Shown piece after piece: positions 1-11,364 of a DNA stretch of 64,000 bases (position 1 is the first letter of the stretch; every line of letters starts with the position of its first letter). Under the pieces are notes generated by a model. That model saw nothing but the letters and a program-made list of their open reading frames with translations, searched no databases and had not been told where the DNA came from. The position numbers and the translations under genes were made by a program. The stretch comes from Marsupella aquatica (lineage: Eukaryota > Marchantiophyta): positions 10,912,001 to 10,976,000 of the forward strand of contig OZ316896.1 in NCBI GenBank assembly GCA_973895155.1. Direction: 5' to 3'.

Positions 1-2960
1 AAAACTTCTCCAGTCCTGGAACGTGAAAGCCTGTCCCTCGTCAGTCCTCACAGTCCTCACAATTCAGCGGCCTTCCTCAGCTCTACTGACTGACGATTAC
101 TCCTGATCAGCTAGAGATGTCTTGCTCTGCCCCGCACGGCCATTTTCTGTCGCTGCTTCGTACTCAACGTCATCCAATGCTTCAGCATGTGAGTATTGTT
201 CCATATTCCAGCATGTCTAGTTTGCTTTGAAGTTAATCGTCGATTTCCAGTGTGTGTTCATTCGCGAGATTTGGATCGTAGCTTAGCTCAGACAATCAAA
301 AATTGGAGAGTCTTCAGCATTTAAATTGGTTTGGTTAATAAATCATTTAATTAGATACAGTCCTGAATTTTGATCTGTATTCTCTCGTACTGCACTGTTT
401 TTCATTCTGCAAGGTCATCCTTGTTTGCCAACGTGTGTTTGGGGGTTGGTAAAGCTCAATCCCTAAGTTGAAGGATTCGACCAGCGTTCTGTCAGTCCCA
501 AATTGCATAACTAGGCTTGCATTGGTGGACTCCACTGCCCGCTCCATTGGTCTCAGACCAAGCAAACCGTGTTCCGACTAGAAACCCTGGTGAATCTATC
601 TCTAACTAACGGAGAGTACTTCAATTTATCAGCTCTGCGTGACGCAGATTGTCAACTGATTACGTCCAGGAGGTCGAGAGGACTTCAATGGCCCTTGGCA
701 TACTGATGGCTGCTTCAGAAAGCTATTCTTCAGAAAGCTGCAGAGGGCAACTCGGAGTCGCAGACGCCATGCCGCCAGTTCACGTCCCCTCGCCAACAGA
801 TAGTCGTGCACCAGTGGCAAGGACATGTGTCCTAGCATTCGATTGTGGTGATTGCGATTCGCGCCCATCTGGGGTCGACGGTAACTAAGAGCGTATGGCC
901 TTTTCGAGACGAACAAGGCACCTCACAGATCCGACACAGACTCTCAATTACGAAGTAACAGAGTGCGCTGTTTGTGATTTGCAGTTTGCCAGAGATGAGG
1001 GATGGCGCGATCCCTTGTTGTTGCTCGTATCTCGCACCATTCCGGATGCATGGAATGATTGCAACGTGTCGCAATGAAATCGCAATGAAACCTAGAGGGT
1101 CAGATAGCTCGAATGTGGTCCAACGACAGTTTCATGTACTCTTCGTATGTCGACCCCGGATTGGACCGCTTGGGGACGACATCGGATCGTAGCCCCTAGT
1201 GGATGCTCTACGATAGCGCCCGTGGACGAACTCTCAGATTGGTACTAGGATCATGCAAGTGCCGGAAAACTTTGGATTGTTGGGAGAACGTGAGGCACAC
1301 TTTGTGTATGTGAGTTAGAAAATTTAAAGATGTACATAGTTGCAGCAGCCGGCAAGCAACAGAGCTCCCATTTCACAACCTCTTCGACTTGTTCCTGTTG
1401 ATAATCTGGCTAGATACTGCCAAGTCGGCTCTTCCTTAGCACAAGCAATTCGAAGTACTTCGTCTGTGTAAAAGTCTTTCTCTCCGAATCATTGGTAATG
1501 AACGCATGGTTTCTCTTCCCTGCTTCCCTCGATGCTCGCTGAAGTTCTGCAAAACAACTATTGTCTAACAACTATTGTCTGGACGAACAAACATGTATAC
1601 CTTGCCCATCCTTACTACGTTCATGCACGATCAAGTTCTGCATATGCTCTAGTCTTATTTTTAGAAGATTCAGGAAGTGTTCGTGATGCTTTACCATTGA
1701 GCTCTGCAGCCAAGGTCAGAACAGCAAAAGCTCCTCACTAAGATCGATCATTTCAAGACGACCCACAGTGATGATTCGGGCCCGACGAAGGTTATCGTAA
1801 GTAAAGAGGAACAAAATACATACAACCATGACGAACTTCATTAAAGTGTTCCCTTACTTTCGAATATACAGACCGACTCGGTTAACCCTTAATGCTCACA
1901 GCTTATATCAAGGTTTATTCACATGTACTGCTTGACATAGTCCTATGCAGTTGCTGCAATTCTCGATCTATGGATACTCTATTAAACTGTCAGGTCCTTC
2001 CATATTAAGCAACGGGAAGCACCAAGAACAACCAGCTCACCACAGATGTGAATCTCGATCAGAGACTCTTTCTAACATGTCCGCACTCATAATTCTCTTG
2101 AATGAATAGCCGTCACTGCATCTCCACTACAACCTGTCAGGGGCCTTCAGAGTATCACAGAAGATTTGCATACCTTCAATGTCCAATAACTGTGGACGAC
2201 AATTGTCAGCTGAAGCAGACAAAATCATACAAGTCCCCCTGAAAATTTTCTTCACGATAAATACATCTAGCACAATCTGTAGGGTGGTAACACTTCTAGG
2301 TAAAAATCCAACCCCAGAGAAGAACATTCTAATTCAATTAACAAATTCGGTCCTCCTTAAACCCTCCAATGAACCCTATAAAGGGCGTCAAAATTTTACT
2401 TGCATTCTGTTCATACCAAGGTTGACATTGGAACTTTCCACTGGACGGTGGTTCGAGAAATGGATTGATGGATCGAATTTCCAGTGACAATTAATATTAG
2501 CATACCCTAACATTAATAAAACGATAGTAAAACAACAGTAAATAGAAGAGTTTGCTTTTGACCTAATTTACCACTCTTTCCCCATTTACTATGCTCAAAT
2601 TCAAATCTTTCCATTATCAGAAACGAGAACTGCCAAAAACATTTGCAGTAGTCTAGTATAGAATTGCAAGGAAGATATTCAGGGGGTTGCGAATTTCGGT
2701 TTCCAGATATCAACATTAATTTCAAATTTGGGACCAAACAAGGGAGGAGTGGCTCTCGCTTAGCTTAAAAAGACTATTGAGCCTGATCATGCTCTACAAG
2801 TTGACTCGTGATGACTGTCACCGTTACAGAAGACAGGTTGGTTTCCTCTAGATGAGCACACACCAAATGTTACGTCTCTATGCATGAAAATACACTCAGT
2901 CGCTCGCAGGACAGTTGCAGCAAGGGACCTTGGTTACAGAATGAGAAACCACAGCGGCAA
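1..2960. other. No recognisable gene
   Basis: Only short open frames (at most about 100 codons) occur on either strand and none resembles a known family. No tRNA or rRNA, no tandem repeat and no inverted terminal repeat was seen. The right-hand end (about 2500-2960) is probably the 3' flank of the minus-strand YbaB gene. Confidence 0.5.
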
Positions 2961-2962
2961 AA

Positions 2963-3535
2963 CTACGCTCCAGGTCCACCAATTCCTGGTGGCATTCCAA
3001 GGCTTTCTGCCAAACTCTTCATCCGCTCCTTCATGGCCAATACACTCTTCGAGTGTGCGTCCTTGTAGGCTTCATTGATGAGCTCTGCGAGCTTATCTGC
3101 ACCGACCTCCATGGCCGCTTCCAAAACCTCCACTCGCACGGGCTCTTGATTTCCGGAAAGAGTCACCTTAATGAGTTCGTCCTTGCAATAACCATCGAAC
3201 TCCGCGGACGCAAGCTCTTTTTGCACGCGCACCGCCTCCACTTGCACTACCTGCTGCGCTTTCCTAACAGTGTCGTAAAGCCCTAACATATTAGGGAACA
3301 TCCCCCCTTTCTTGCCGCCCTCCTCCCCGGACGCATCGCCGTTCTCCTTCTTACCTCCTCCCCACAGACTTCTAATTACCACACCCCGACCTCTTCTCGC
3401 TGTCGTCGAGGGAGCCATCTTCACTACCGTCACATCCTTCAATGGCGTCCCCCGGAGACATCCTGTTGACTGAATCCGATCCAGGCAGACTCTACGATTC
3501 CCCGACAGCAATATCTGGTTCGTTGCTGCCGCCAT
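2963..3535 (-). CDS. YbaB/EbfC nucleoid-associated protein, chloroplast type
   Basis: A 190-residue protein. Residues 1 to about 75 are rich in Ala, Ser, Thr and Arg with few acidic residues until a Gly/Lys/Glu linker, which fits a chloroplast transit peptide. Residues about 80-185 are a complete YbaB/EbfC domain: a helix with KAQQVVQVEAVRVQKELA, a central beta segment with VTLSGNQEPVRVEV, and a C-terminal helix ending in the plant-typical SLGMPPG. The family binds DNA in bacteria; plant members (At2g24020 and At4g30620 type) are stromal and linked to nucleoids and to thylakoid protein targeting. The length matches plant homologues. The ATG at 3535 is the one that gives a transit peptide. The frame ends in TAG and has no intron, which could mean a retrocopy, although I cannot say how many introns relatives have. 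It is the only obvious intact host gene in the left half. Family assignment is firm; the exact role is inferred. Confidence 0.9.
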   Translation of the reverse strand: MAAATNQILLSGNRRVCLDRIQSTGCLRGTPLKDVTVVKMAPSTTARRGRGVVIRSLWGGGKKENGDASGEEGGKKGGMFPNMLGLYDTVRKAQQVVQVEAVRVQKELASAEFDGYCKDELIKVTLSGNQEPVRVEVLEAAMEVGADKLAELINEAYKDAHSKSVLAMKERMKSLAESLGMPPGIGGPGA

Positions 3536-3869
3536 AGCTCCGCTCCACGACCTTGCGTTCTTCGCGACTAATCAATCGCTTCCCTCAAAGCAATCCTTCC
3601 GCCACAACCCGCAAACTACTGTACAATAAGCAGTCTTTGTTCGTTCGCTGGATCCCGCAAAACCCACTCAAAATCCGCTCCAGCAATCTCTTCGCGTCTC
3701 GATGTCCTCTGTAATTCCTACGAACTGAATCAGCACATCCTCAGCTTGCATTCGCCTTCTCTATCTTCCTCTGCGCGCTTGCGCAAACCTCGTTGCTATG
3801 ATTGAGATCGCTTGCTGTCTGCTGTCCGTGGCGACACCTTGCTTCATCCGGAGATGGGCCTGCACACTG

Positions 3870-4525
3870 TGCTTACAGTGTGACAGTAAGGATTGGGTAC
3901 TGTAAGACTCTACTAAGGATACTTTTACAATCTACTGTACGAGCCAAGGTTGATGCACCAACGTTACAGTGTGACAGTAAGGATCGGACACTGTAAGAGC
4001 CTACTGAGCATACTATACAATGTGAGAGCCAAGGTTGATACATTATGTTTACAGTGTGACAGTAAGGATTAAGTACTGTAAGAGCACCTACTGAGCGAGC
4101 CAAGGTTGATACATTATGTTTACAGTGTGACAGTAAGGGATTGAGTATTGTAAGCGCACGTACTGATCATACTATACAATGTGAGAGCCAAGGTTGATAC
4201 ATTGTATTTACATTGTGACAGTAAGGATTGGGTACTCTGAGAGCCTATTGAGGCTACTTTACACTGTGAGAGCCTGGGTTGATATACTGCGTTACAGTGT
4301 AAGAGAAACGATTGGTTACTGCAGAAGCCTACTGAGAGCCAAGGTTCATACACTGTGTGTGACAGCGTGACAGTAAGGATTCGGTACTGCAGGACCTACT
4401 GAGGCTACTTACAATGTGAGAGCCAAGGTTGATAATAAGCTGTGCTTACAGTGTGACAGCAAGGATTGGGTAGTGTAAGAGCCTACTGACTGAGGCTATT
4501 TTACACTGTACAAGCCAAGGTTGAG
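3870..4525. repeat. Minisatellite, ~85-bp unit, about 8 copies
   Basis: The core GAGCCAAGGTTGAT recurs at 3941, 4026, 4097, 4185, 4270 (as GAGCCTGGGTTGAT), 4336, 4420 and about 4512, that is every 66-92 bp with a mode near 85. Between cores, units share TACAGTGTGACAGTAAGGAT, a ...GTACTGTAAGAGCCTACTGA... segment and TTACAATGTGAGAGCC. The TACAGTGT and ACACTGTA pieces give each unit some dyad symmetry. The shorter spacings (71 and 66 bp) are units with internal deletions. The open frames across it are by-products of the repeat. It lies upstream of the minus-strand YbaB gene. Confidence 0.9.
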
Positions 4526-4529
4526 GGTG

Positions 4530-4990
4530 CCAAATGTCATGGTGCTCATTCAAATCTGGCATCCCTTCGTACACTGTAACACTAAGGAGAGTGTCCCCGC
4601 CCCATCATGAATTGCCAGCTTTGAGTATCCATCACTCCCCTCAGTTATCTGGGTGTGGACTAAGGAGCAGTACTACTCAGCGAGGCGGTCGAGATGACAT
4701 AGAAGGGCTGCGAAGTTGAAAACATTACTCAATAAGTTTAGCCAAGTGGATTTATCCCTATATATGAAACTAAACAAGCAATTCTGTGTAATGCTTTCTT
4801 GTTCATCTTTGGTGTGATGACTTTGAACACTTCCTATGGCAACCGCTAGCAGCTCGTTATGAAGAAAGGCCCATTATCTCTCTCTTTACATCATGACAGT
4901 AAGGATGGAGTAAACCCTGCTGAGTTCTCTCGTCTCCCCAACAAGCTGATTTGGCAGCCCTCTTGTGGTGGCAACCTATGGGTACATGGG
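4530..4990. other. No gene seen
   Basis: Spacer between the minisatellite and the first family A repeat. No coding similarity or repeat structure was recognised. Confidence 0.4.
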
Positions 4991-4994
4991 GCGC

Positions 4995-5775
4995 AGCAGC
5001 CTACAGTAGTGGGATTTATTACATTGCCATCGTTTTGGTGCATCATACATACTTTGCCATCTTTTTCTTTTCTTATTATCATGTTGCCTTGGTTTTGGGT
5101 TGTGGGTTAGGAAAAATAGCCCAAAGTTGTCTCCTTGGCATCGCACGGTCATTGCTTCCTCCCAACTCGCCATCGCACCGATTGCAATTCCCTCACCCCT
5201 GCAATTGACCACCCTCGAGCCAGGGGACCTAGGGTTGGGTGACCTGCTCCCTTCCAGTTTGGCTCTCTCAGGCGACATCGTAAACTCAAGGGTCTCACTA
5301 TATAGAGGGCCCTGCATCACCTGCAATGATTTGATGCCTTGGATCCCCTAGAATGTAAGAGAAAAAATGTATTTTTTGACCCCTATAAAGTTAAAATTTG
5401 ATTAAAATCCCCCCTAATGTTCTTGTAAGACTCGAAATTGGATTTAAATGACCCTAAATTTCTTTCACAAAAAATTCTAAATCTTCCCTTAGAACCAATA
5501 AAATAACCCTATTCTTCATCACACGTGATATGCCAATTTTATGGAAGTGAAACCCCCAAGATGGTTAACACATTATGTGTGCTCTACATTTTCTCTCCCC
5601 AATTTCTCCCTAACTTCTCCCTGGCTATGCTCTTCTATCCTGAAACAATTCCATTGTCCTTGACCCAAACGATTTGAAGCCTTACACAGGAGAAGCCTTC
5701 ACAGACAACCTCCACTCGGGCCTCTACTCCACCATAGTCGCGGCCACCATGACTGAGCCAAAAACAAAGAGAGCT
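4995..5775 (+). repeat. Dispersed repeat 'family A', copy 1 (split by a MITE)
   Basis: It aligns with the reverse complement of 11365-11880. Shared stretches include the GGGATTTATTACATT region, GGTTTTGGG..GTGGGTTAGGAAA, GTTGTCTCCTTGGCA, TCCCTCACCCCTGCA, ACTTCTCCCTGGCTATG and, beyond the MITE, GCCACCATGACTGAGCC. The second copy is continuous where this one carries 5285-5560, so copy 1 is an occupied site. No coding domain was recognised in either copy. The repeat may be non-autonomous or a fragment of a larger element. Confidence 0.75.
5285..5560 (+). mobile_element. MITE, copy 1 (8-bp target-site family)
   Basis: A 276-bp element with ends CTCAAGGGTCTCAC and GTGAAACCCCCAAG (imperfect inverted repeat of about 14 bp). 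The interior is shared with copies at 13216 and 15607: AATGTAAGA-A/T-rich, TTTTTTGACCCCTATAAAGT, ACCAATAAAAT.ACCCTAT and CACGTGATATG. The 8-bp flanks ATCGTAAA and ATGGTTAA match at 6 of 8 positions, and the unoccupied family A copy has ACTGTAAA at the same place. No ORF. It must depend on a transposase supplied elsewhere. Confidence 0.85.
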
Positions 5776-6179
5776 AGAAGGAGTTTCACTTGGGATCCGC
5801 TGTAACACCTTTGCATTGATGTCAAAATTCTGCTGCAACTGCACTACACCTGCAAGGTGCTGCAAAGGTGAGCCCAAAGCTGCAATACCACCAGCGACTA
5901 GCTGAAATCTAGGAAATCTGTCCATGTAATTTCTTCTTTTGCATTGTTCTTGATCATTAATTGGGGCTCTAGCATGCATGAAACATAATCATGTGGTGCT
6001 AATCTTATCACTGCCTTTTCACACATTGTTGTGGTGAAGAATGCTCATGCAGGTTTGTAGAGTACACATTGTAGATTATGTTGTTGAGATCCTCATTGAC
6101 TGGTGAAGATTGTCAAAATTGAACATGTTTTGATATGGAAAATTTTGATCAAAACCAAATTATATGACTTTTTTTAATA

Positions 6180-6412
6180 CAGGGGTCTACAACCAAACTA
6201 GCCAGCTTTTGGGGATTTTTATTGAAATTCTGAAAATATTTTAATAAAAATTACAACATGTTTAGAAATATTTTTCAATTGTGTGTGGAAAAGAAAAAGA
6301 AAACCCAACCTTTCTATGACTTCAAAAAAAATTAAGTGTAAAACCCAAGTTTTTTCAGATTCTAATTTTTCTTATAGCCACTTTTTAGTCTATATAAAAA
6401 TGTAGACCCCTG
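6180..6412. mobile_element. Possible hAT-like MITE with perfect 12-bp TIR
   Basis: A 233-bp AT-rich segment bounded by CAGGGGTCTACA and its exact inverse TGTAGACCCCTG. CAGGG starts are typical of hAT ends. The 8-bp flanks (TTTTAATA and CCCATTAT) do not match, so insertion by transposition is not proved. No ORF. It lies just beyond the 3' end of the decayed MULE transposase. Confidence 0.45.
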
Positions 6413-6624
6413 CCCATTATACAAGAGTTGCTTACCTTGGCTTCAGCTTTACAATAATGTGCCTTTTGAAGATGCACAAGTGATTCAATTTTATACTCAA
6501 TACCAATGTTTGTAAAGTGTTGAATGAACTTAGTTAACACAAATATCAAAAAGTGCAAGTGATTGATACATTGTACAAGTGAAATTCAGATGTACCTTTA
6601 CTTTGTGAGAGGAATGTTTCTCAT

Positions 6625-8651
6625 GTTGGGCACTTCCTCTTATCATGTGAAGCTTTTCCACAATTTCCGCATCGCCTAGGCCTGTGAACTGGATCCTCTT
6701 CTGGACACCTCATTCTGGCTTTCTCCAATTAATGACTGACCCCTTGATCTTTTGTCTAATCAAAGGTGGACCACAATCATCAAGAGTTTGGTTTTCGATC
6801 AGACAACAATATGACAAGCACACTAATGAAGTATGCCTGCTAGAACGTTGTAGTTTTGTCGTAGCGAGTGCTACAAGCAACTAGACTCTGGTAGGGGTGA
6901 TTGTGGTGGCCTCAACATTAATTAACCCGCAGCGCCGTGGGCCTTGTTATTAAAAATTAAGGTTAAGACTGTATAACTCAAATTGTCGCTTTTGCAACCC
7001 AGTGCATGCCCTCCATGCATGAACACAGGGTTAGGAAGCATATCCTGCCAGTCATCACAACTACACTTCCACTCAGGTTTGAATATATTGTACTAAAAAT
7101 TGTCTGTTGAGAAAGACAGTAACCCTACATTCAGTATCTGATGAGGCATCAGCAATAAGAAGAATAGCTATTTCCACGTCTGCTTCAAAGTTGTCATAAT
7201 GTTTGGAGGGAATGGTGTCATGATGGACTGAGCGAATTCTCTCTTCTCAAAAACTTGACTAGTTCATCATGTAGTCCCACAACAAGTTGGACTACTTGAA
7301 AGCACCTTCTTGTTGTTGTGGCTTCAACACCCTATTCAAACTTTCTACTTGCTGGCTGGTCTCATGCCCCCCACTAATTGTCCTCAGTTGTTTGTAGCAA
7401 ACATGAGTGTAACCTAATTTTATGCACTCCAAATACATCCCAACCAGAAGACTTCACATACAGGTATCTCTCAATGCCTTGAGTTCTCATTGGACAGCAT
7501 GCTCTTGAGTAGTGTTTAGGATGGGCTTTTGTCTCAATGTACTATTCCATGTACTCTGCAAGTTGTGCATTCTTTTCTCTAATACAGTCCAATCTTCTGT
7601 TGAACTTAATTCTCTGAAGTGGTTGCACATACTAATGGCTCAAACTCCTTGATTGCTTGCATGTTGAGATGTGTCTTGTAATCAGTGTATGATGAGAAAC
7701 TAAAACCCAGACAACATGTGAAATGACAATTAATTGTGGATGCTGCCACAACTAAATTATACACCTACATTTATTTGCAAGATGCCATGAGCAAAGCATG
7801 GAATCCACCCCGGAATCCACGTGGAAAAACTTCCTCCACACTATCAAACAACCCTATCTCTTGACAAAACATGAATACAGTGTTAGGTTGTGTTAACTCT
7901 AGAATAGCATCTCTAATCTACGACAAAAGTGTGAACCATCTGGCATGGTTCCCATTCAAGACCATACAATAAGCTAATATGACAATGGTGTTGTTGGCAT
8001 CACATGCGGATGCTATATATGCAAGATCTGGGGGTAAGCAAATCTAGTGTGAGTTCCATCAAACGCCACCAAGGGTCTACAACACTTGAATGCTTCCTTG
8101 TGGCTCTAGGGCACACAAATATACTATGCAACCTTCCATTTGGTGCTCAGTACTTTGCAGTGGCTACAGGATCCCGCACCTGCAAAATGTGGTGATATTG
8201 AGGTGGATTCAAGTAAAATGAGTATTTTTCCTGTCCATCCAGCTACTCCAACGCCTTCTTCTTTGCAGCCAACTCAATATGATACTTGATCATGTTCAGA
8301 TGAAGAAGCTCTTGAGCTGTATCCCGCAATGAAGAAGCCCTTGAATGTCTATCTATGACAATCTCCATGATTTGTTGTGCCAAGCAATCAGAGTTAGTAT
8401 GCATTTGCCGTTCTCAATGGTCGACTGGCTCACAAGTGTGTTCAGTCTAGGCCTTCATGATGGTTACTATTCCAATTTTCTTTTTTATTATGGCTCGGAT
8501 GTGCCACTGGTATTTCTTTCCATTGTCAACACATTTGTTGTTCATTTTATAGTGTGTCAGGTATCCAGTATTATCTCTCTTGTAGGCTCTTATAATTCAT
8601 TCAGTTTGCACACCATGATCTACAATTAAGTTTTTCAGGTCCTCAAAGGAT
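6625..8651 (-). pseudogene. Decayed Mutator-like (MULE/MuDR) transposase
   Basis: Translating the minus strand in pieces recovers the MuDR transposase order. At about 8480-8650 there is an N-terminal MuDR-like segment with FEDLKNLIVDHGVQ and NGKKYQWHIRA. At about 7930-8090 is the catalytic-core start RPLVAFDGTHTRF (first Asp) followed by ASACDANNTIVILAY and NGNHARWF. At about 7310-7370 is the late-core segment TSQQVESLNRVLKPQ. At about 7010-7080 is a SWIM-like zinc segment WKCSCDDWQDML..GGHALGC in which the second Cys pair is degraded. At about 6640-6690 is a C-terminal zinc knuckle CGNCGKASHDKRKC. Many stops and frame changes separate these pieces, so it cannot make a transposase. No flanking long inverted repeat was found by eye. 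Family assignment is secure; the boundaries are approximate. Confidence 0.85.
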
Positions 8652-8654
8652 TCA

Positions 8655-10270
8655 TAAGTATGGCTTGTCTTTAGCAGTGTTGACTGGTCACTCAGAAACA
8701 ATATGGCACTTCATCATTGCCATTCACAACATTAAAATGACTTCTAACTTCAAGATTAAAAACAAAGAACATGGCAGTTGCAAGAGAAATCAGATACAGA
8801 ATTAATTAATTCACCCAAGATAGGTAAAACCATGGCACTAAATTTAGTACACTGTCCATAAGCTACAACTTTTCAATATACATTTTAGTAGAGTGACAAA
8901 AACACAGTGCCATTACATTTTGGCAACAACACTACTAACATTGACCTTTAGCAGCAATAGCAGCAAGACCAAGAAAATGTCAATTAAAAAGGGCAATGGA
9001 CAAACCTTACGAGTTCAGTTGGATTTGCTGTCTCTTGATCTTCTTAATGTTTGAGCTCTGTCATTTCAATGGAAAAATTGCAGCATGCCTGAGCCAAGAT
9101 GTACGTCACAACTCATAATTATTGGGACTGATTGCAATTGCGTAGATCTGGGCAAAAGTTTGAGAGACAGATAAAAAACCTATTGTGCCATGAGATTGAC
9201 AAATTTAAGTCCCTTGCAGTTTGAACCTCCTTGAATTGCACCACAGTGCAGACAAAGTAAGTTGGATGACAGTACCTGAGAATGCAAGCTCTCCAAGGTA
9301 TTGCTTGTAGTATTGCACTAAGGACATAAATCAACATTTAATGCCCAAAACTCGGTATTCGATCCCATGAAAGAACAAGTAAGGAATGATTTTCTATCAT
9401 TTAACACTTATGAATGACTAAGGTAACAAAAGCACAGGTTTGAGCCTTTTACTATGATTGCTCAGCAAGACATAGATTTGAATGTTTGCTTAACATTGTA
9501 AATGCAATTAATAAAATGGAAACAAATAACAAAACACAATAAAATCTTGAGGTATGATGAGGGAGTCTGAAAAACACCAAGGTAATTTCTCAACAACACT
9601 TCATTTGATATGATTTGGGTGGTATATCCGTAAGAACATTTTTGGAATGGTTTACTGTACTAGGATGATTACTAAAATGTCGTCAACACGTCTCAACTTT
9701 TCCTTCCAAAGGTACTCAGAAGAAACTAGTAATCAATCACTTCGATATCCAGTCGGTACTATGAGTCACGAATAATAAACACCATCATGATCAAATTGAA
9801 GTCACAGGTAATTGGTGAGTAACAATCTTTGCATCCCATGCACAAGCAATGTCATGCCAAAAACTATGCATCAAGAACTCAAGAAGATGGGTTGTCACCA
9901 CTTAAGGAATCTAATCCCTCATACTTCTGAGATTCAACTTCATACAAATAATTTTACTTCAATGATCTAAACTCTCGATCATTCAGACCAAGGAAGGGAG
10001 AAGAATTCCTTCTACATTTGTAAGCTCCATACAAAAACAACATGAAAGCTTTACTTTGCAAAGGTGATTCAATGCTGCAACACATGCCACAGGCACTACT
10101 TTATTTCTTCACACTCGAGAATGACACAAATTCTACTTCATATATGCTAGTAGGAACCCAAGGAGTCTGAGATACTGAAAGGACATGCCCTTTCATATCT
10201 GAAGGGTCCTGAATTAAACTTAATGACGGTCATCCTTGAAAAAAGAATCGACACTGCTAAAAGTGTAAAA
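8655..10270. other. No recognisable gene
   Basis: AT-rich spacer with only short open frames. It may include the remains of the 5' end of the MULE. No tandem or inverted repeats were seen until the dyad array at 10279. Confidence 0.4.
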
Positions 10271-10278
10271 AATGCAGG

Positions 10279-10866
10279 GGACGCTCCTCAAAGCGTCAAG
10301 GTTTGAGCGGACGCTTTGCAAAGCGTCGGTGTTTTTCGGTAAAACTAATAAACAATGATCTTAATCTAGTTTTAACTTCTAAACTGAGAGTTGGAATGAG
10401 TTGAAACTTTTCTAGGATACTCTACTACATATAATCTCTATGCTAACCAAGTTTTAGACTTTTCTGAGACCTCTAAGTGTCTCAAATAAATTGGTAAAAG
10501 CAATGCAGTATTATAAAAGTGCAAAAATTGAAATTTTTTCTAAGTGTCGGGAACATAGTGGACGCTTCACAAAGCGTCCAAAAATACAAAGGACTTTTGA
10601 GGAAGCTTCAGAAAGCATCGGCTGAATTTTGAGGTTTTGGTCGCAGCGTCTGTCTTCTGGCCTTCAGTGGGTGTCGCAATTCGGGCGGACACTTCAGTCA
10701 GCGTCGATGTCATCTTCGGGGTAGCGGACACTTCAGTCAGGCGTCGATACTTGGCGGACGCTTCGGAAAGCGTCGCTTCTCATGTGGACGCTTCTCAAAG
10801 CGTCGTGGTCTTGGGTGGACGCCTCACAAAGCGTCCAAAAATACAAGGGACGCTTTACAAAGCGTC
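10279..10866. repeat. Array of GGACGCTT-N3-AAAGCGTC dyads
   Basis: Nine 19-20 bp imperfect palindromes, consensus GGACGCTTYNCAAAGCGTC, start at 10279, 10309, 10560, 10687, 10726, 10756, 10786, 10817 and 10848; a degenerate tenth is at about 10601. Two lie on the left, one at 10560, and six are packed about 30 bp apart on the right. The two A/T-rich stretches beside the clusters (about 10340-10500 and 10890-11010) also resemble each other (ctaat/agttg..gagctgaaacttt..tactactt). This makes a higher-order unit of dyad cluster plus spacer. It has no recognised coding function. Confidence 0.9.
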
Positions 10867-10889
10867 GGCGAAGTCGCGGCTATGCAAAA

Positions 10890-11360
10890 AACAGCAAAAC
10901 TAAATTAATTCTAATTTTCAAACCACAAGTAGGGTTGAGCTGAAACTTTCAGGGATGAGTCTACTACTTAACTAATACCTCCTGAAAACGTATGAGACTT
11001 TTTTGATCATGAGAACTATTTAATTAAAATAGCAGAGATTGGTTGATCGTGATAATTGCACACAGAGCTCATTCTTGCTAAATAAGTGTTTTGGAGTCTA
11101 GTTCTTGAATCTTCTAGCCTGCATTGCTTCTCCAATGATGTCCAATCTTCTTTCTTGATAGCATGCAAAGAGCAGGGATTTATATTGGCGATCCTTGTCC
11201 AATAGAGGCAATAACCTCCGATGAAGCATAACATTAGGTAAAGTGTTCAGTTGATCTAAATTGCTACAAAAGATAACTAGACTACACCTTTGAGCTAGAA
11301 AAGTTCAAAATTTATAAATTTTCTATCATTTCCAACTAAGCTATTGTATTACATTGCTTC
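10890..11360. other. Spacer, no gene
   Basis: The first 120 bp is the second copy of the spacer that accompanies the dyad array. The rest shows no recognised feature. Confidence 0.4.
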
Positions 11361-11364
11361 AAGC

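Noticed and set aside
5635-5979. 114-codon minus-strand frame next to MITE copy 1
   Set aside because: It runs across family A repeat sequence and into unrelated flank; no recognisable domain, and copy 2 does not keep the frame.
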